Source: Paramoeba atlantica
Taxonomy: Eukaryota; Discosea
Assembly (NCBI GenBank): GCA_977017575.1
Contig: CDRNVI010000156.1
Location: 186,001-250,000, forward strand
Direction of reading: 5' to 3'
DNA: 64,000 nucleotides
This document shows, piece after piece, positions 40,816 to 52,344 of this stretch. Within the stretch, counting starts at the first letter, position 1. The number at the start of each line of letters is the position of its first letter. The notes below the pieces were generated by a model. The model worked only from the letters and a program-made list of their open reading frames with translations. It ran no database searches and was not told the origin of the DNA. The position numbers were made by a program, and so were the translations under genes.

Positions 40816-42823
40816 ATGTCCTCTCCTCAGATTAGTGATAAGAAAGAGGAAGCAGGAGGAATTTTGAAAAAATCTTCAAAAGAAGAAAAAGAAGAAAAAG
40901 AAGAAAAAGACAAGAAGCAAGTTGGGTTTGCTCCGGGAAGTGCTCCTGTGATCGAAGTTGATGGAGGGCACTCACCTGTTGTCAAAAAGAACTTTATGGT
41001 CGACATGAAACGACTATCTAAATCACATTATCAAATAAGGGTTTGTTTTTGTTTCTCTTGGTTTCACCCAACAAAAAGACAGAGCGAGAGAGAGATTCTG
41101 TTTTTTATTATAGGGGGAGAAGAATGTGGTGTGAGGAACAAAAAAAGGAGGAGTTATCTTTCAATTAGGAAAGATCTTGACATTTCAAAAGAATTAAAGT
41201 TTTCTTTTTGAACAGCCTTCTTCGTCGAAAGGTCTATCGGAAAAATCGAATATCGAACAAGCGTTTGAGATTATTCGAAAGTTGGAAACAAATTCATCAC
41301 CAAAAGAGCAGCAAGATTTAGCTTTTATTCGATCGATTTTCATCACTCTTTTACGACAAGATCAACAATCTTTTCTCCCTTCTTACCTGATGGATGATAT
41401 GCCATCTGTAGCTCCGAATTCGCCAGGAGTTGCCCCTCCCCCAGCGGTGGTGAAGAGTTGGCTTCGATCAAACTTCTCTCAAGCGCAAGATACTGAAAAT
41501 ACGGTGATTGTTCGACAAGCTGTATCTGCGTTTAAAGGGTTATTGAGTGCTCGAAACGTTCTGGAAGAGACCATATTTGATTATAAGAGTCTCCCTCCTG
41601 AAATGTTGAAAGTTTTAGAAGAAAGAGATTCGTGGGATTTTAATATTTTTTCTTTAAAAAGTGCGGCTGATGGGGATATGAAGCTTGCTGGTGTTGCGTT
41701 GATTCACAAAATCTTTGATGATTGGAATTTTTTCAAGACGTTTCGGGTGAAAAGCTTTCGGTTAAGACGATTTGTTGAAGTGATCATTGATCATTACCGA
41801 GACAATCCATACCACAATTCGACACACATTTTAGATGTTACCCAGACTCTCCATGTGATGTTGAAAGCCGGTTTGAGCGCGTGGTTGACAGATCAACAGC
41901 GATTAGCTTTGATTGTTGCAGGAATTGTTCACGATGTTGAACATGATGGTCTCTCAAATATCTACCACGTGAAAACTTTCTCTACTCGTGCCCTAGCTCA
42001 CAACGATGTTTCTCCTCAAGAGAATCACCATCTAGTTACCGCTTTTACTCTCATGAAGAGAAGAGAATTCTCGATTTTCAGCGAGTTAAACCCAAGTGAC
42101 TTTTCACTCGTTCGAGGAGTTATGATTCGATCTGTCCTCTTTAGCGATATGTCTCAACATTTTAAACTTTTGGAAAATCTTAAAACTTTGACAGACGAGA
42201 AAGGAATCGTTCCTTCCGAAGAGTATGAAGCGAAAGATATTGAATTGATCTGTAGTCTTGCTCTTCACGCAGCGGACATTTCTAATCCTGCGAAACAATT
42301 CCCTCTTGCCAAGGCTTGGACCCAACGTGTTATGACCGAGTTTATGGATCAAGGAGATCTTGAAAGAGAAAGGAAATTCCAAATCTCTCCCATGTGCGAT
42401 CGATTCCAACCAGCTGTTCCTGACTCTCAGTGCGGATTTATCAAGTATGTTGTTCGACCAACTTTTTCATTTTTGAATAAGCTTGTCCCTGGACTTGAAG
42501 CTCCGATTACTCACTTGGATGCGAACTTTGCGATTTGGGATGATCTTCGGTCCAAGTCTAATGATGAACTTGAAGAGATGGATGTCATGCCTCTCAATTA
42601 CAAAGCCACCACCGCTGCGTTAAAAGAAAAACTTGATGTTGCGAAAAAGGCGAAAGAAAACGAGAAGGAGGAAGGGAAATCAGGTGATGACAAACAACCA
42701 AAACAGATCGAACGTACCAAGTCAGATGAAGAAGTTGATGAGAAAAAAAAGAAAAAGAAAGCAAAAGCGAAGAAATTTGCAACACTGGACAAACCACTCA
42801 GTACTCCTGGGGAAGAAAAGTAA
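40816..42823 (+). CDS. Class I 3',5'-cyclic-nucleotide phosphodiesterase
   Basis: Hydrolyses cAMP and/or cGMP. Exon 1 (to about 41040) gives MSSPQISDKKEEAGGILKKS and a Lys/Glu run. Exon 2 is one long reading frame. The catalytic HD domain shows YHNSTHILDV (the HN-x-x-H signature), AGIVHDVEHDGLSN (metal-binding HD-x-x-H-x-G-x-x-N), LALHAADISNP (second metal Asp) and MCDRFQPAVPDSQCGFIKYV (Gln-switch region). The key metal ligands are all present, so it should be active. There is no GAF, PAS or membrane segment; a Lys-rich tail (KKKKKKAKAKK) ends the protein at TPGEEK. About 590 aa, consistent with a soluble enzyme. Specificity for cAMP versus cGMP cannot be told. Confidence 0.9.
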
Positions 42824-43214
42824 ATCTGTTCTCCTACTACAACAAACTCCCCCCCAACACAACTACAAAACACAGTATATTACCCCCCTCCCTTCTCCTT
42901 CAACCAAAAAGTTGACATGTGTATGTATGCCAATCCTCACTCTTCGCTTCGCTCCGCTCCGCCTTTCTCTTCGCACCCGACAAAAATGGACACCGTAAAT
43001 TCTCTCAACACGATCCAATATTCCTCAACAATTCCAAATATTGTCTCATCAATTTATTACAAAAATATAAATTTTACTGAAATTTGAAAATATCTCTCGG
43101 ATTCTTATCTCTTCGTTGCTTGTTCTATTTTTTTTTCAAAACAAAAACAAAAAGAATTAGAGAAAATTTAAGAAACTTTTCCTCTTTTTTTTATTAATCT
43201 AACGAACGGATTTT
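42824..43214. other. Convergent 3' spacer between phosphodiesterase and RACK1
   Basis: 391 bp with no gene. It contains a short GC-richer stretch (cttcgcttcgctccgctccg) and AT-rich sequence with possible poly(A) signals for both genes. Confidence 0.5.
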
Positions 43215-44584
43215 TTACACACCCCAGACGCGGATCATGTTGTCAGTATAACCAGCATAGAGAGTCTTTCCATCAGCACTCCATGCCAAGGACACACACT
43301 CAGGGTTGGCAGTCATTCCTGGGGAACGGTTCATGAAGAAATCAGGTGTATTTTTGTTCAACTCAGCAACAACACTCTTGGAGTCCAAGTCCTGGAGAAA
43401 AAAAATTAAGTTAAAAAGATTAAAAGAAAAAGAAAAAGATTCGGGTTTGTGGGAAAAAGAGGTAGAGAGATCAAAAAAAAATTGAACGAGGGAAGTTTTC
43501 CTCAAAAACGAATAATTTTTTTTTGGAAACAAAAAAAAAAAATTGAATTGCCAAGAAAAAAAGAAAGAAAGAAAAAAAATACCCAAATTTTGATGGAGGA
43601 ACGAGTACCAGCACACAACCAGTAGCGGTTGGGGGAGAAAACGAGAGCATTGATGATATCTCCAGCTTCGAGAGAACACAAATGCTTTCCTTCGTTCAAA
43701 TCCCACAACATAGCGGTACCATCCTTTCCACCAGAGGCACAGAGGGTGCTGTCAGGAGAAACGGTGACAGTGTTGATGTAACCGGTGTGACCAGGGAGGT
43801 TAGCAATCAACTTGCAGTTTTGGAGGTTCCACACCTAAAAAAAAAAACACAAGAGAGGGGAAAGAGAGAGAGAAAGAGAAAGAGAAAAAGAAAAACTTTC
43901 AGAGAAGTTTAAAAGATTCTTTTTTTGTTCGAACCAAAAAAACAAAAACAAAAACAAAAATTGATTGACGGAATTCACTTCAAAAATAACAACCAACAAA
44001 AAAAAAATATAATTTTGAAATTGACAAACCTTAACCAATTTATCCCATCCAGCAGAGACAATCAAAGGTTTGGCACCATACTCACCAACAGGAGCAACAT
44101 TGGGGGTAAATCTGACACAGCTGACCCACTCACTGTGACAGTTATCCTCAATGGTGTACTTGCAAACTCCAAGAGTGTTCCACAATTTGATGGTCTTGTC
44201 GCGAGATCCAGAGACAATTTGGCGGTTGTCAGCGGAGAAAGCAACACTCAACACATCCTTCTTGTGTCCAACGAATTGGCGGTGGCAAGTTCCTGCGTTG
44301 ATATCCCAAAGACGGAGAGTCCCGTCCCAAGAACCAGACAACACAAATTGACCATCAGAGGAAATCACAACATCAGAAATGTAGTGAGAGTGGCCAGTGA
44401 AAGCTTTGCGAGGTCGTCCAAAGTTGGCAGGATCTTCTCTTGTCAAATCCCAAATAATGATGGACTTGTCACGAGAACCGGTAATGATAACATTCTCTTC
44501 TTCTGGGGGAGTGACAATGGCAGTAACCCAACCAGAGTGACCTTTTAAAACTCCACGAAGAGTGATATTTGGGAGTTGTTCCAT
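43215..44584 (-). CDS. RACK1: RACK1, 40S-associated WD40 scaffold
   Basis: Seven-bladed WD40 protein of the small ribosomal subunit head that also scaffolds kinases. ATG at 44584 gives [20 protein letters not shown]. Blades include [108 protein letters not shown] and [10 protein letters not shown]. After the first intron come [20 protein letters not shown] and [20 protein letters not shown]. The last exon ends [11 protein letters not shown]. Three exons. The C-terminal WG-hydrophobic ending and all GH/WD positions are conserved. It is one of the clearest genes here and is head-to-head with gene V. Confidence 0.97.
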
Positions 44585-44779
44585 CTTTTGAGAAAAGGAA
44601 AGGAAAAAGGGGGTGGTGAACGAACGCGAAAGGGGGAAAGAGGAGAAAAAGAAAAAGAAAAAAGGGGTGCGAAAGCGTTCTCTTTCAATCTTTTTGGAGT
44701 CCTTTTTTTTTTTTCGTGTTCTTTTTTTGTGACGTTTTTTTTTTTTCTGTTCTTTTTTAGGGTTCCAAACTTTTTAACG

Positions 44780-44809
44780 GGGGACACCTCGTCATTTTTG
44801 GGGGACACC
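44780..44809. promoter_or_regulatory. Paired GGGGGACACCT elements in the RACK1/gene V promoter
   Basis: The 366-bp head-to-head spacer (44585-44950) contains two copies of gggggacacct exactly 21 bp apart, about two helical turns. A GACACC cluster also precedes the Sel1-repeat gene at 62686-62744. The rest of the spacer is T-rich with no gene. Confidence 0.5.
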
Positions 44810-44950
44810 TTTTCTTTTTTTCGGTTTTCCTTTTTTGTTCTTTGTTTTTTTTCATTGCTTCTTTGTCTTTTGTTTTTTTTGTTTTTGTTTTTGTGAGAAC
44901 CGCCCCCACCCCCTTCCTTGTGGTTGTGTTTTTGACATCAAAGAAGGGAG

Positions 44951-46731
44951 ATGGAGACAGCTGATGAACCTCAGTTATCTTCTTCACCTTCTTCTTCCTC
45001 TCAGAAAGAGGAAAAAAGTGATGAAAAGGAGGGAGAAAGTGATGAAAAGGAGGGAGAAAGTGATGAAAATCCTTCGCATGTTGATGATGAAGAGGCCACC
45101 GACGATGTTGAAGGAGAAAAACAAGTCAAGAGAAATTATCATTTAGATACTTCTCATGGTTTCTTACGAGAAGTTCGTCGAATTCAAGAGAATGTGAATT
45201 TCTTTTTTTCTTCTTTTCCTCATTTTCTTTCTCTCAATCGAAGTTTATTTCTTGATGATTGATTTTCTGTGAAATAGAGGTCTCAATATGAGATCGAACA
45301 AAGCGAGAAAAAAGCTCAAGCTGATAAAGAAAGAAAAGAAAAAGAAGGTTTGTTTTTCTTTTTGTTGAATTACAAGGATAGGATTTAATACTTCAATCTT
45401 TTTTTAAAAAAAACCAACAACACAAAACTTTTTTGTTTTCAACTTTTTCAACTCTATCCTTTTTTGATGGAATTACCACACAGAAAGTGAAAGAGCAGCA
45501 AATAAAAAACAACCTCCAAACCAAAACCAAAACCAAAACCAAAAGCAACCGAGAAAAGATGACGGTGGAGATGTTTGGGATCATGCGATGTTTGAACAAC
45601 TCGAAAAAGTAATTTTTCTTTTTTCAAAAAATTTGAGAAGGAAGAGAAAGATTTCATTTGAGAAGAAAAGAGGGAAAGGAATGTGTTTTCACAATCTCTA
45701 TTGATTTTTTGATCATTGTGTTGTTTTTTGTTGGTTGTTCGCTAGGAATCACAAATGAAAAAAGGAGGACGAAACTACAGGCGGTATGTTGAAACGTTGG
45801 GACCCTCAGCTCCAAAACAAAAAGAAACAGTGGAAGAGAGAAAAGTTCGGATAGAAAAACGTGAACGGACAAAACCTTCGAAAACTTTATATCAACCTCC
45901 TGGGTATGATGATTTCCTTCACTTCATCAAGAGCTCTCCTTCTTCTTCTTCTTCTTCTTCACCCGTTTATTTCTTCTCTTTTCTTTTTTAATTTTCTTTT
46001 TGAAATCTAAAGTCTCCAAATTTAGAGTCAGAAAAAAAACTGTTCCCGAGTCAGAAGAAGAAAAGACACCACCGAGAAAAGTCGATTCCTCTTCTATTCC
46101 AAAACAGAAGGAACAAAAAGGTTCCTTCTTTTCTTTTCTTTTGAAGTGGAAATGAAAGTTTTAACGAGGAAGCCCCTCTTCTTTTTCTTTTAGATGATTC
46201 CTCAAGTCTTGAAATCGATAAAATCCAACAAAGAGAAGCGCTCAGATCAAAACGGGAAGAAGAAATTGGAAAAGAACGTGAAGAAGAACGTTTAAAAGAG
46301 GTTTCTTCTTTCTTTTTCTTTTTCTTTTGTCATTTGCCAATCCAATCACCAAAACTCCCTCTCTTTTTGCCACAAAACAGGTTCAGCGTGCTGCAGAATT
46401 GGAAAAATTTCAAAAAGAGAGAATGGAAGATTTCACAATCATGAAAGGTTTCATTGAAAAAAGGAGAGGGTTGGAAGACAAGAAATCAAATGAAGGAGAG
46501 AGTGGTGGGGATAAAAAGAATCAGCAAAGTGAAAAAAGAGTTCAATTTGTTTTGGATATTGAAACCCAATTTGGTGTCCGTCCACTCCCAGTTGAAGAAG
46601 GAGATAACCCAGAGATCCTGGCACGAGCTTTTTGTAAACAATACAAAATGGAGTCTTACATTTCAAATTTGACACGACATATCGAACAAACACGAAAAAA
46701 GGTCAAAAAAATGAATCCTCTGGGATCATAA
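44951..46731 (+). CDS. Charged coiled-coil protein V of unknown function
   Basis: ATG at 44951 gives METADEPQLSSSPSSSSQKE and two exact repeats of the unit DEKEGES. About seven exons follow: YHLDTSHGFLREVRRIQENV, an Asn/Gln run (NQNQNQNQKQ), GGDVWDHAMFEQLEK, GGRNYRRYVETLGPSAPKQK and EALRSKREEEIGKEREEERL. The last exon ends with a compact domain, FVLDIETQFGVRPLPVEEGD, NPEILARAFCKQYKMESYIS and NLTRHIEQTRKKVKKM. A V-x-EGD-x-P-x-x-LA-x-x-F-x-x-x-Y-x-x-x-x-x-x-x-L pattern of this sort occurs at the ends of several cilia and vesicle proteins, where it looks ubiquitin-like; no name is assigned. It is head-to-head with RACK1. Confidence 0.65.
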
Positions 46732-47003
46732 AACAAAGGGAAGAGAAATGTGAAAGAAAACAAACAAAAAAAAACTCTCTCATTTCAAGAGGAAGGAAAA
46801 ATAAGCCTGTGAAATTGAACGAAAAAAGAAAAAAAACAACAAACAAAAAATCAAAGGCTAAATTTAAAACGCTAAACGCTAAAAAGAAAATCAAAAAGCA
46901 CCCCATTATGGACGCCACTTCTGCTGCAAAACCGCCACTCTTTTTTTCTTTTTTGTTTTTTTTGTTTCTCTTTTTTTTTTATTTTTGGAGAGAGAGGAAA
47001 AAA

Positions 47004-50000
47004 ATGGCCTTGGGGTTGGGTTCTGGTTGGGCCCCCACTCGCATTGCTGGGAAGAGCCCCTTTCCTCGTGAGAATCATGTTGCTGTTGAGTATATGGCTA
47101 AGATTTTTATTTGGGGTGGGTCTCTTGCTGGAAAGGATGTCTCGACGGATTTGAGTGTGCTTAACACAGGTTTTTTTTTGAGTTGTTGTTTTTCCCTTTT
47201 GTTTTTCTCTTTTGTTTTCATGTTTTGTTGTGAAAAACAAACAAAGTTTGGTGTGGATTCATTGCTTTTTTTGGTTGGGTTTGTGTGCCGGGTGTCAAGA
47301 GATGAGTTTGAGAGAAAGAGAGAGGTTTGCGGGTGTTGGCTCCAGTCAATTAAGGAGAAGATCGAAAAGTGAGAAAGATCAAAGATTCAATGAGAAATTT
47401 TCTTTTGATTTTACTCATTTTGTGTGATCCAAAATAGCTGGATTAAAATCATGGAATCAGCCAAAAACTACGGGACGACCTCCGACTGCTCGACACGGAC
47501 ATGCAATGGTTTTGGGCGACAAAAAGATGTATCTTTTTGGGGGAAAAGGTGCCTCCTATTTCAATGACTTTTATGTCTTTAATTGTGCAACTCTTGCTTG
47601 GGCCAAACCTCGTGTCACAGGTAATATTTTGTTTTTTGGTTCTTTTTCTTTTGACCACTTTTTTTTAGCCCTTTTTTTTTTTAATGGTGTACCCATTCAA
47701 AAAAAAACTCTCTCGTTTCGTTGTTTCTTATTTTGTTCTTTTTTTTGAAACAGGGGCACCACCAATGATGCGAAATAACCATAGTTTGGCAATTAAAGCA
47801 AACCAAGTGATCATCTTTGGTGGTTGTTACCTCAAGAAAGCTTTCAATGATGTCGCTGTTTTTGATACATGTATGTTTTATTTTTTGTGGTGGATTTTAC
47901 ACCACCTTTTTTTATTCTCTTTTGTGAATGAAGAAAAAGAAAGCTTGTTGAATGATGTGAAGATTTAATTTTTCTTTTTAGCAAAGAACGCTTTTTCCAC
48001 ACCAAAGGTCTCTGGTACCCCTCCCTCACCTCGTTATGGTCATAATGCTCACGTGATCGGAGATAACATGTATGTGTTTGGTGGGAGTGATGGAAAGAAA
48101 TTTTTCAATGAAATTTATGCGTTGAACATCAAAACATGGGAATGGAGTGAGATTCAACCTTCAAATGCGATTGCCCCACGTGCAGGAGCAACATCAGCTG
48201 TTTATAAGGACCAATTTTTGGTCTTTGGTGGAGAAGGAGGGTCTGGGTACATTAAAAATGAGAATTTAAGCGCATATAATGTTTCAACAAATTCGTGGTC
48301 CACCCTCGGAAACCGAGAAAACCTCCCACACGCTCGAACAGGGGGTATCCTATCTATTTCCGAAAAGAAACATCAGGCATTTTTAGTGGGAGGTTTAGGT
48401 GGACCTGCTGATGATGTTGTGACAATCTTTACCCTTGACTTAAAAGAAATGGCTCTGGTTGACGTCTCAACTAAACCTGGGGACTTTGGTTCCTCCTCTT
48501 CTGCATCCTCTTCTACACCTTCTGTACAGTTACGCAAAAGAGAAGAAGCATCACAGCCAGCAGCTGCGCCTGAATCGACCCCTGCCCCAGCTTCTCCTGC
48601 CCCTGCGAAACAAACTTTTGAGCCTCCTCTTTCACCTCGTGCAGCTCTCGCCTCCACTGAGGATGATCGAAGCTCTGAACTTGCAAGGTTTGTACTTTTT
48701 AATTTATTTTCAGTCTCTCATTTTTCACAAAGAGTTGATTGGAGCTGTTGTCTGTTTTGTTAGTTATTGGTTGTTTGTCAATGGTTGTCTTTTTTTTGAT
48801 TTTTTTTTTGTTTTTCTAAGATTGCAAGCTGCTTTGCAAGCGCAAAAGGCTGCTGCAGCAGAAAGAAGAGAGAAGACAGTCCGTGAGGCCAAAAAGGTTG
48901 AAGCAGAGCTTGACGAAAAAATGAAAAAGGAAATCTCTTCCTTGAAGTCTGAGATTGACTCCATTAAGAGCAAAAATTCTGGGGAAGTTTCATCATTAAA
49001 AGGTAAAATTTAACACATTCTTTTCTTAAAAATCAATAAGTGTTCCACCACCCCACCCCCAACCCCACACTTTTCTCGTAACTCTTTTTTTTTAAATTTT
49101 TCCATAACACACACACACAGATGAAATCGAAAGTTTAAGATCGAAATTGGCTGCTGCAGAGAAAGCGGTAGCTGATACTCCTCCTCCTGCCCCAAAACCA
49201 AAAGAAGACGAGTACGCTTGTCGAAAATGTGGCGAAATCAACCTTCTTGAAGATAAGTTTTGCTGTGGTTGTGGGACGAAATATATTGACGTGAACGAGT
49301 TGACTGCAGAGAACACAAGTTTGAAAGAAAAGTTGAAAAGTGTTGAAGATGGTGCCGCTGTTGCTCCTAATCGAGATGAAGAGGAAAAATTAAAAGTTCA
49401 AGTGAGTGAGTTAGAGGAAGCGCTTAAGTCTGTTCGAGAAGGGTCCAAGAAGGTTGAAGCACAGAATCAAGAACTCAAAGAAAGTGCGAAGCAGCTTGGA
49501 GCGTCACTCAAATCCGCGGAATCGAAAGAGGCAGCTGCTTCTGAGAAACAGAAGACTTTGGCTTCTGAGTGCGAAAATCTCAAAGAAAAGTTAGGGAAAG
49601 CTCAATCTGAGGGAGGTTCTGCTGTCTCAAGCCTTCAAGCTGAGGTTTTTTTATTTTTATTTTTTAAACAATTTGGATTTTTATCTTTTTTTTTTTGAAT
49701 GGATGAAGGGTGTGAAACACAAAATACAAAAATTAAAAGACTCGTTTATTCATATCTTTTTTTTTTTTTTTTTCTTTTTTTTTTTTTAATATCACCAGAT
49801 GTCATCCCTGAAAGAAGAGGTGAAGAAGAAAAACGAAGAAGTTGCTTCTCTCCAATCAGAGTTAGATGAAACAAAAGAAAACCTTGAGAAAACAAACTCG
49901 AAGCTTGCTTCAGTTCGCGATAAACTTGCTTCTGAACAAGAAAAAACAGCCCAGGTTTTCAATCAAGTTTTCAATCTTTTTAGACAAATTTGTGTTTCTG

Positions 50001-51454
50001 ATGTTCCTTTTTCCTTTTAGCTCACAACTGATCGTGATGAATTGAAAGAAAAGACCGGAAACCTGGAGATTGCAAAAGACAAAGCTCTTCGTTCTTGTGA
50101 AGACCTTGAAAAACAACTCCAATTAGCTAAGATGCAATCCTCTGAGGAAGATTCATCCAAAGAAGCACAAGTTCAGCAATTGGCAGATCAAGTACGAGAA
50201 GGACTTGCTGAAAAAGAGAAACTTCAAGTTGATTTGGATTCGTTTAAGTCCAAGATTGTGACTTTGGAAGCTGAATTAGTCAAGTCTGGAGAGGAAGTTA
50301 ACCGTTCTCAAGAAGAGTTAAATGGTATTTTTCTTTTCTTTTTTTCTCTTCTTTCTCCTCCCTTCCTTTTGATTTTTAAATCTAATAAAAAAATCTCTTC
50401 AGGTGTCAAGAGTGAATTAGAGTCAGCAAATAATGAAGTGGAACAATATAAGGCGAAAGCAGACGAGAGCGGCAAAGGTCTTAAAACTGCCAAATCTCGT
50501 TTGGCTGATATCATGAGTGATAACTTGGACTTAAAAGATCAGGTTTTATTTCGAATTTGAAAAAAGAAATGTTACAAAAGGACCAAAGGCTTTTTACTGT
50601 TCGATCAAAACACAATAACAATCGATCAACACCTATCCCACTCACCAAACTATTCAAGAACCAATCAACCGACCATCCAACCAACCATTTTACCAACCAA
50701 CCATTTTACCAACCAAAAAATCAACCAAAAGACTAAAACAACCACATCATACTTTCTTCGAGGAAAACTTATCGTTTTTCAACCTTAGATCAAAGAGATC
50801 CAGAAAGAATTAGAAAATTCGAAACAATCTTCAGGAGATGCTGCTGCGTTGGAAGAGAAACTCGCGAACCTTGAGAAGTTGCACCAAACTGCTGAACAGT
50901 ATGTTCAAGATTCAACAGCAGAAAAACAAGAGCTTGAAACCATTGCTGCTCAACTTCAGGAACAAATCGAAGAGGTATGTTTTTTTTTGATTTTTTTTTT
51001 TCAAGAAAAGAGATTGCTTCTCTTGTTAACATAAAATCTGACACAACACACAAAATAGTTCCAAAAAAAGAACGACGAACTTCAAATCAAAGTGGTCGCT
51101 GCCGAAAAGAAAGCTTCCTCTGGAGGTGGAGGTGGAAAAGGTGGTGGAGGAGGTGCCAGTTCAGCAGAACTTGAAGAAATGAAGGAGAAGTTGAATGAAA
51201 GGAATCAAGAAATCGAAAGGTTAGAACAAGAAGTGGAACAATGGATGGCAGCAAGCGAACAGTTGCAGAAATTGGGAGAAGATGCTGTCAATGAAATCCA
51301 AGAAGAAACAGATCGATTGAGGGAGGAACTTGGTCAATGGCAACAACATTACGATGAGGAAGTGAAGAGAAGGAGGGAAGCTGAAGCTGAGTTGTTGAAT
51401 TCTGAACAGAAATTGAATGATTTGGATAGCATGTTGTCAAGGTTGATGGGTTGA
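47004..51454 (+). CDS. Kelch-repeat coiled-coil protein (Tea1/Kel1-like) with internal zinc ribbon
   Basis: ATG at 47004 gives MALGLGSGWAPTRIAGKSPF. Kelch blades follow: ENHVAVEYMAKIFIWGGS, RHGHAMVLGDKKMYLFGGKG, RNNHSLAIKANQVIIFGGCY, GHNAHVIGDNMYVFGGSDGK and GATSAVYKDQFLVFGGEGGS. A Pro/Ala/Ser linker leads to several hundred residues of coiled coil starting LQAALQAQKAAAAERREKTV. Within it, a four-cysteine ribbon occurs (CRKCGEINLLEDKFCCGCGT). The coil ends EQKLNDLDSMLSRLMG at TGA. About fifteen exons; one intron (50543-50787) holds a short tccaaccaaccattttac tandem repeat. Fungal Tea1 and Kel1 share the N-terminal kelch plus long coiled-coil layout and mark cell poles. The zinc ribbon is not part of that plan. 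Function inferred from architecture only. Confidence 0.78.
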
Positions 51455-51753
51455 TCACAAAATAAAGGATCGAAAAGTTCGTGTTTCGCGCCAAGAAAAA
51501 AAATCGAAAAAAAAAATAAATTGATCTCGTAAATAGAGACCTATTTTTTAACACTCCAATCTATTTTTTTTCTTCTCTTTTGTGAAAATTCGCCGAAAAA
51601 AATCCAGTCAAAAAGACCTCGCAGTTTTTCGCAACTTTTTTTCTTCTTTTGCTTTTTTTCGTTTTCGCTTTCGCTTTCGCCTTTCGCACGAAACAACACA
51701 AAAACCCACAAACCACAAACCAGAAGACTACTCCGACAAAGTATTCGACAGAG

Positions 51754-52164
51754 ATGGCTGACAATCAAGATTGGAATGTTGTTGTGATCAACAAGAAACA
51801 ACAAAAACCCAAAACCCAAAAAGAAAAAACTGACTACGTTCGGGAACAACAAAGAAGCGGTGGTACTGTTGCTGCTGTCAACAAGGGAGTCACCAACAAG
51901 AAAAAGTCTGGACCAGACAACTACAGCAAGATCGCAAATGCTGAAGAAGCTGGTAGAGTCCAAACCGTTTCGATTGATGTTGCTCGTACAATCCAACAAG
52001 CCAGAAACTCAAAGGGAATGACACAGAAAGAGTTGGCCACCAAAATCAACGAACCCCAACGTACCATCGCTGATTACGAGGCAGGTCGTGCCATTCCATC
52101 CAACCAAGTTCTCGGTAAATTAGAAAGAGTTTTGGGTGTGAAACTTCGAGGAAAAAAGAAGTAA
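51754..52164 (+). CDS. MBF1: Multiprotein bridging factor 1
   Basis: Transcription coactivator that also guards against ribosomal frameshifting at collided ribosomes. Single exon, 136 aa. ATG at 51754 gives MADNQDWNVVVINKKQQKPK, the usual W-[ND]-x-V-x-x-x-x-K start of the MBF1 N-domain. The Cro/C1-type HTH follows: ARTIQQARNSKGMTQKELAT, KINEPQRTIADYEAGRAIPS and QVLGKLERVLGVKLRGKKK. Length and end match the family exactly. Upstream, the promoter has a cgctttcgctttcgcctttc repeat. Confidence 0.96.
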   Translation: MADNQDWNVVVINKKQQKPKTQKEKTDYVREQQRSGGTVAAVNKGVTNKKKSGPDNYSKIANAEEAGRVQTVSIDVARTIQQARNSKGMTQKELATKINEPQRTIADYEAGRAIPSNQVLGKLERVLGVKLRGKKK

Positions 52165-52344
52165 AAAAACAGAACCCCCAAACAAAATAAAGACAAAATA
52201 ATTTATTGAAACAAAAAGAAATGTTGTTACCCTTGCTTCTCTTTCTTCTCTCTCCTTCTTTCTCTGGCTCTCATTTTTTGAACCACAATTTAATTTATTT
52301 TTTAAATAGATTTTTTTATTTTTAAATATTTTGTTTTTGTTTTT

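Noticed and set aside
50569-50787. Intron repeat (accaaccattttaccaacca) as a transposon end or small RNA gene
   Set aside because: It is a short A/C-rich tandem within a single intron, with no terminal repeats, target duplication or stable hairpin that I can see.
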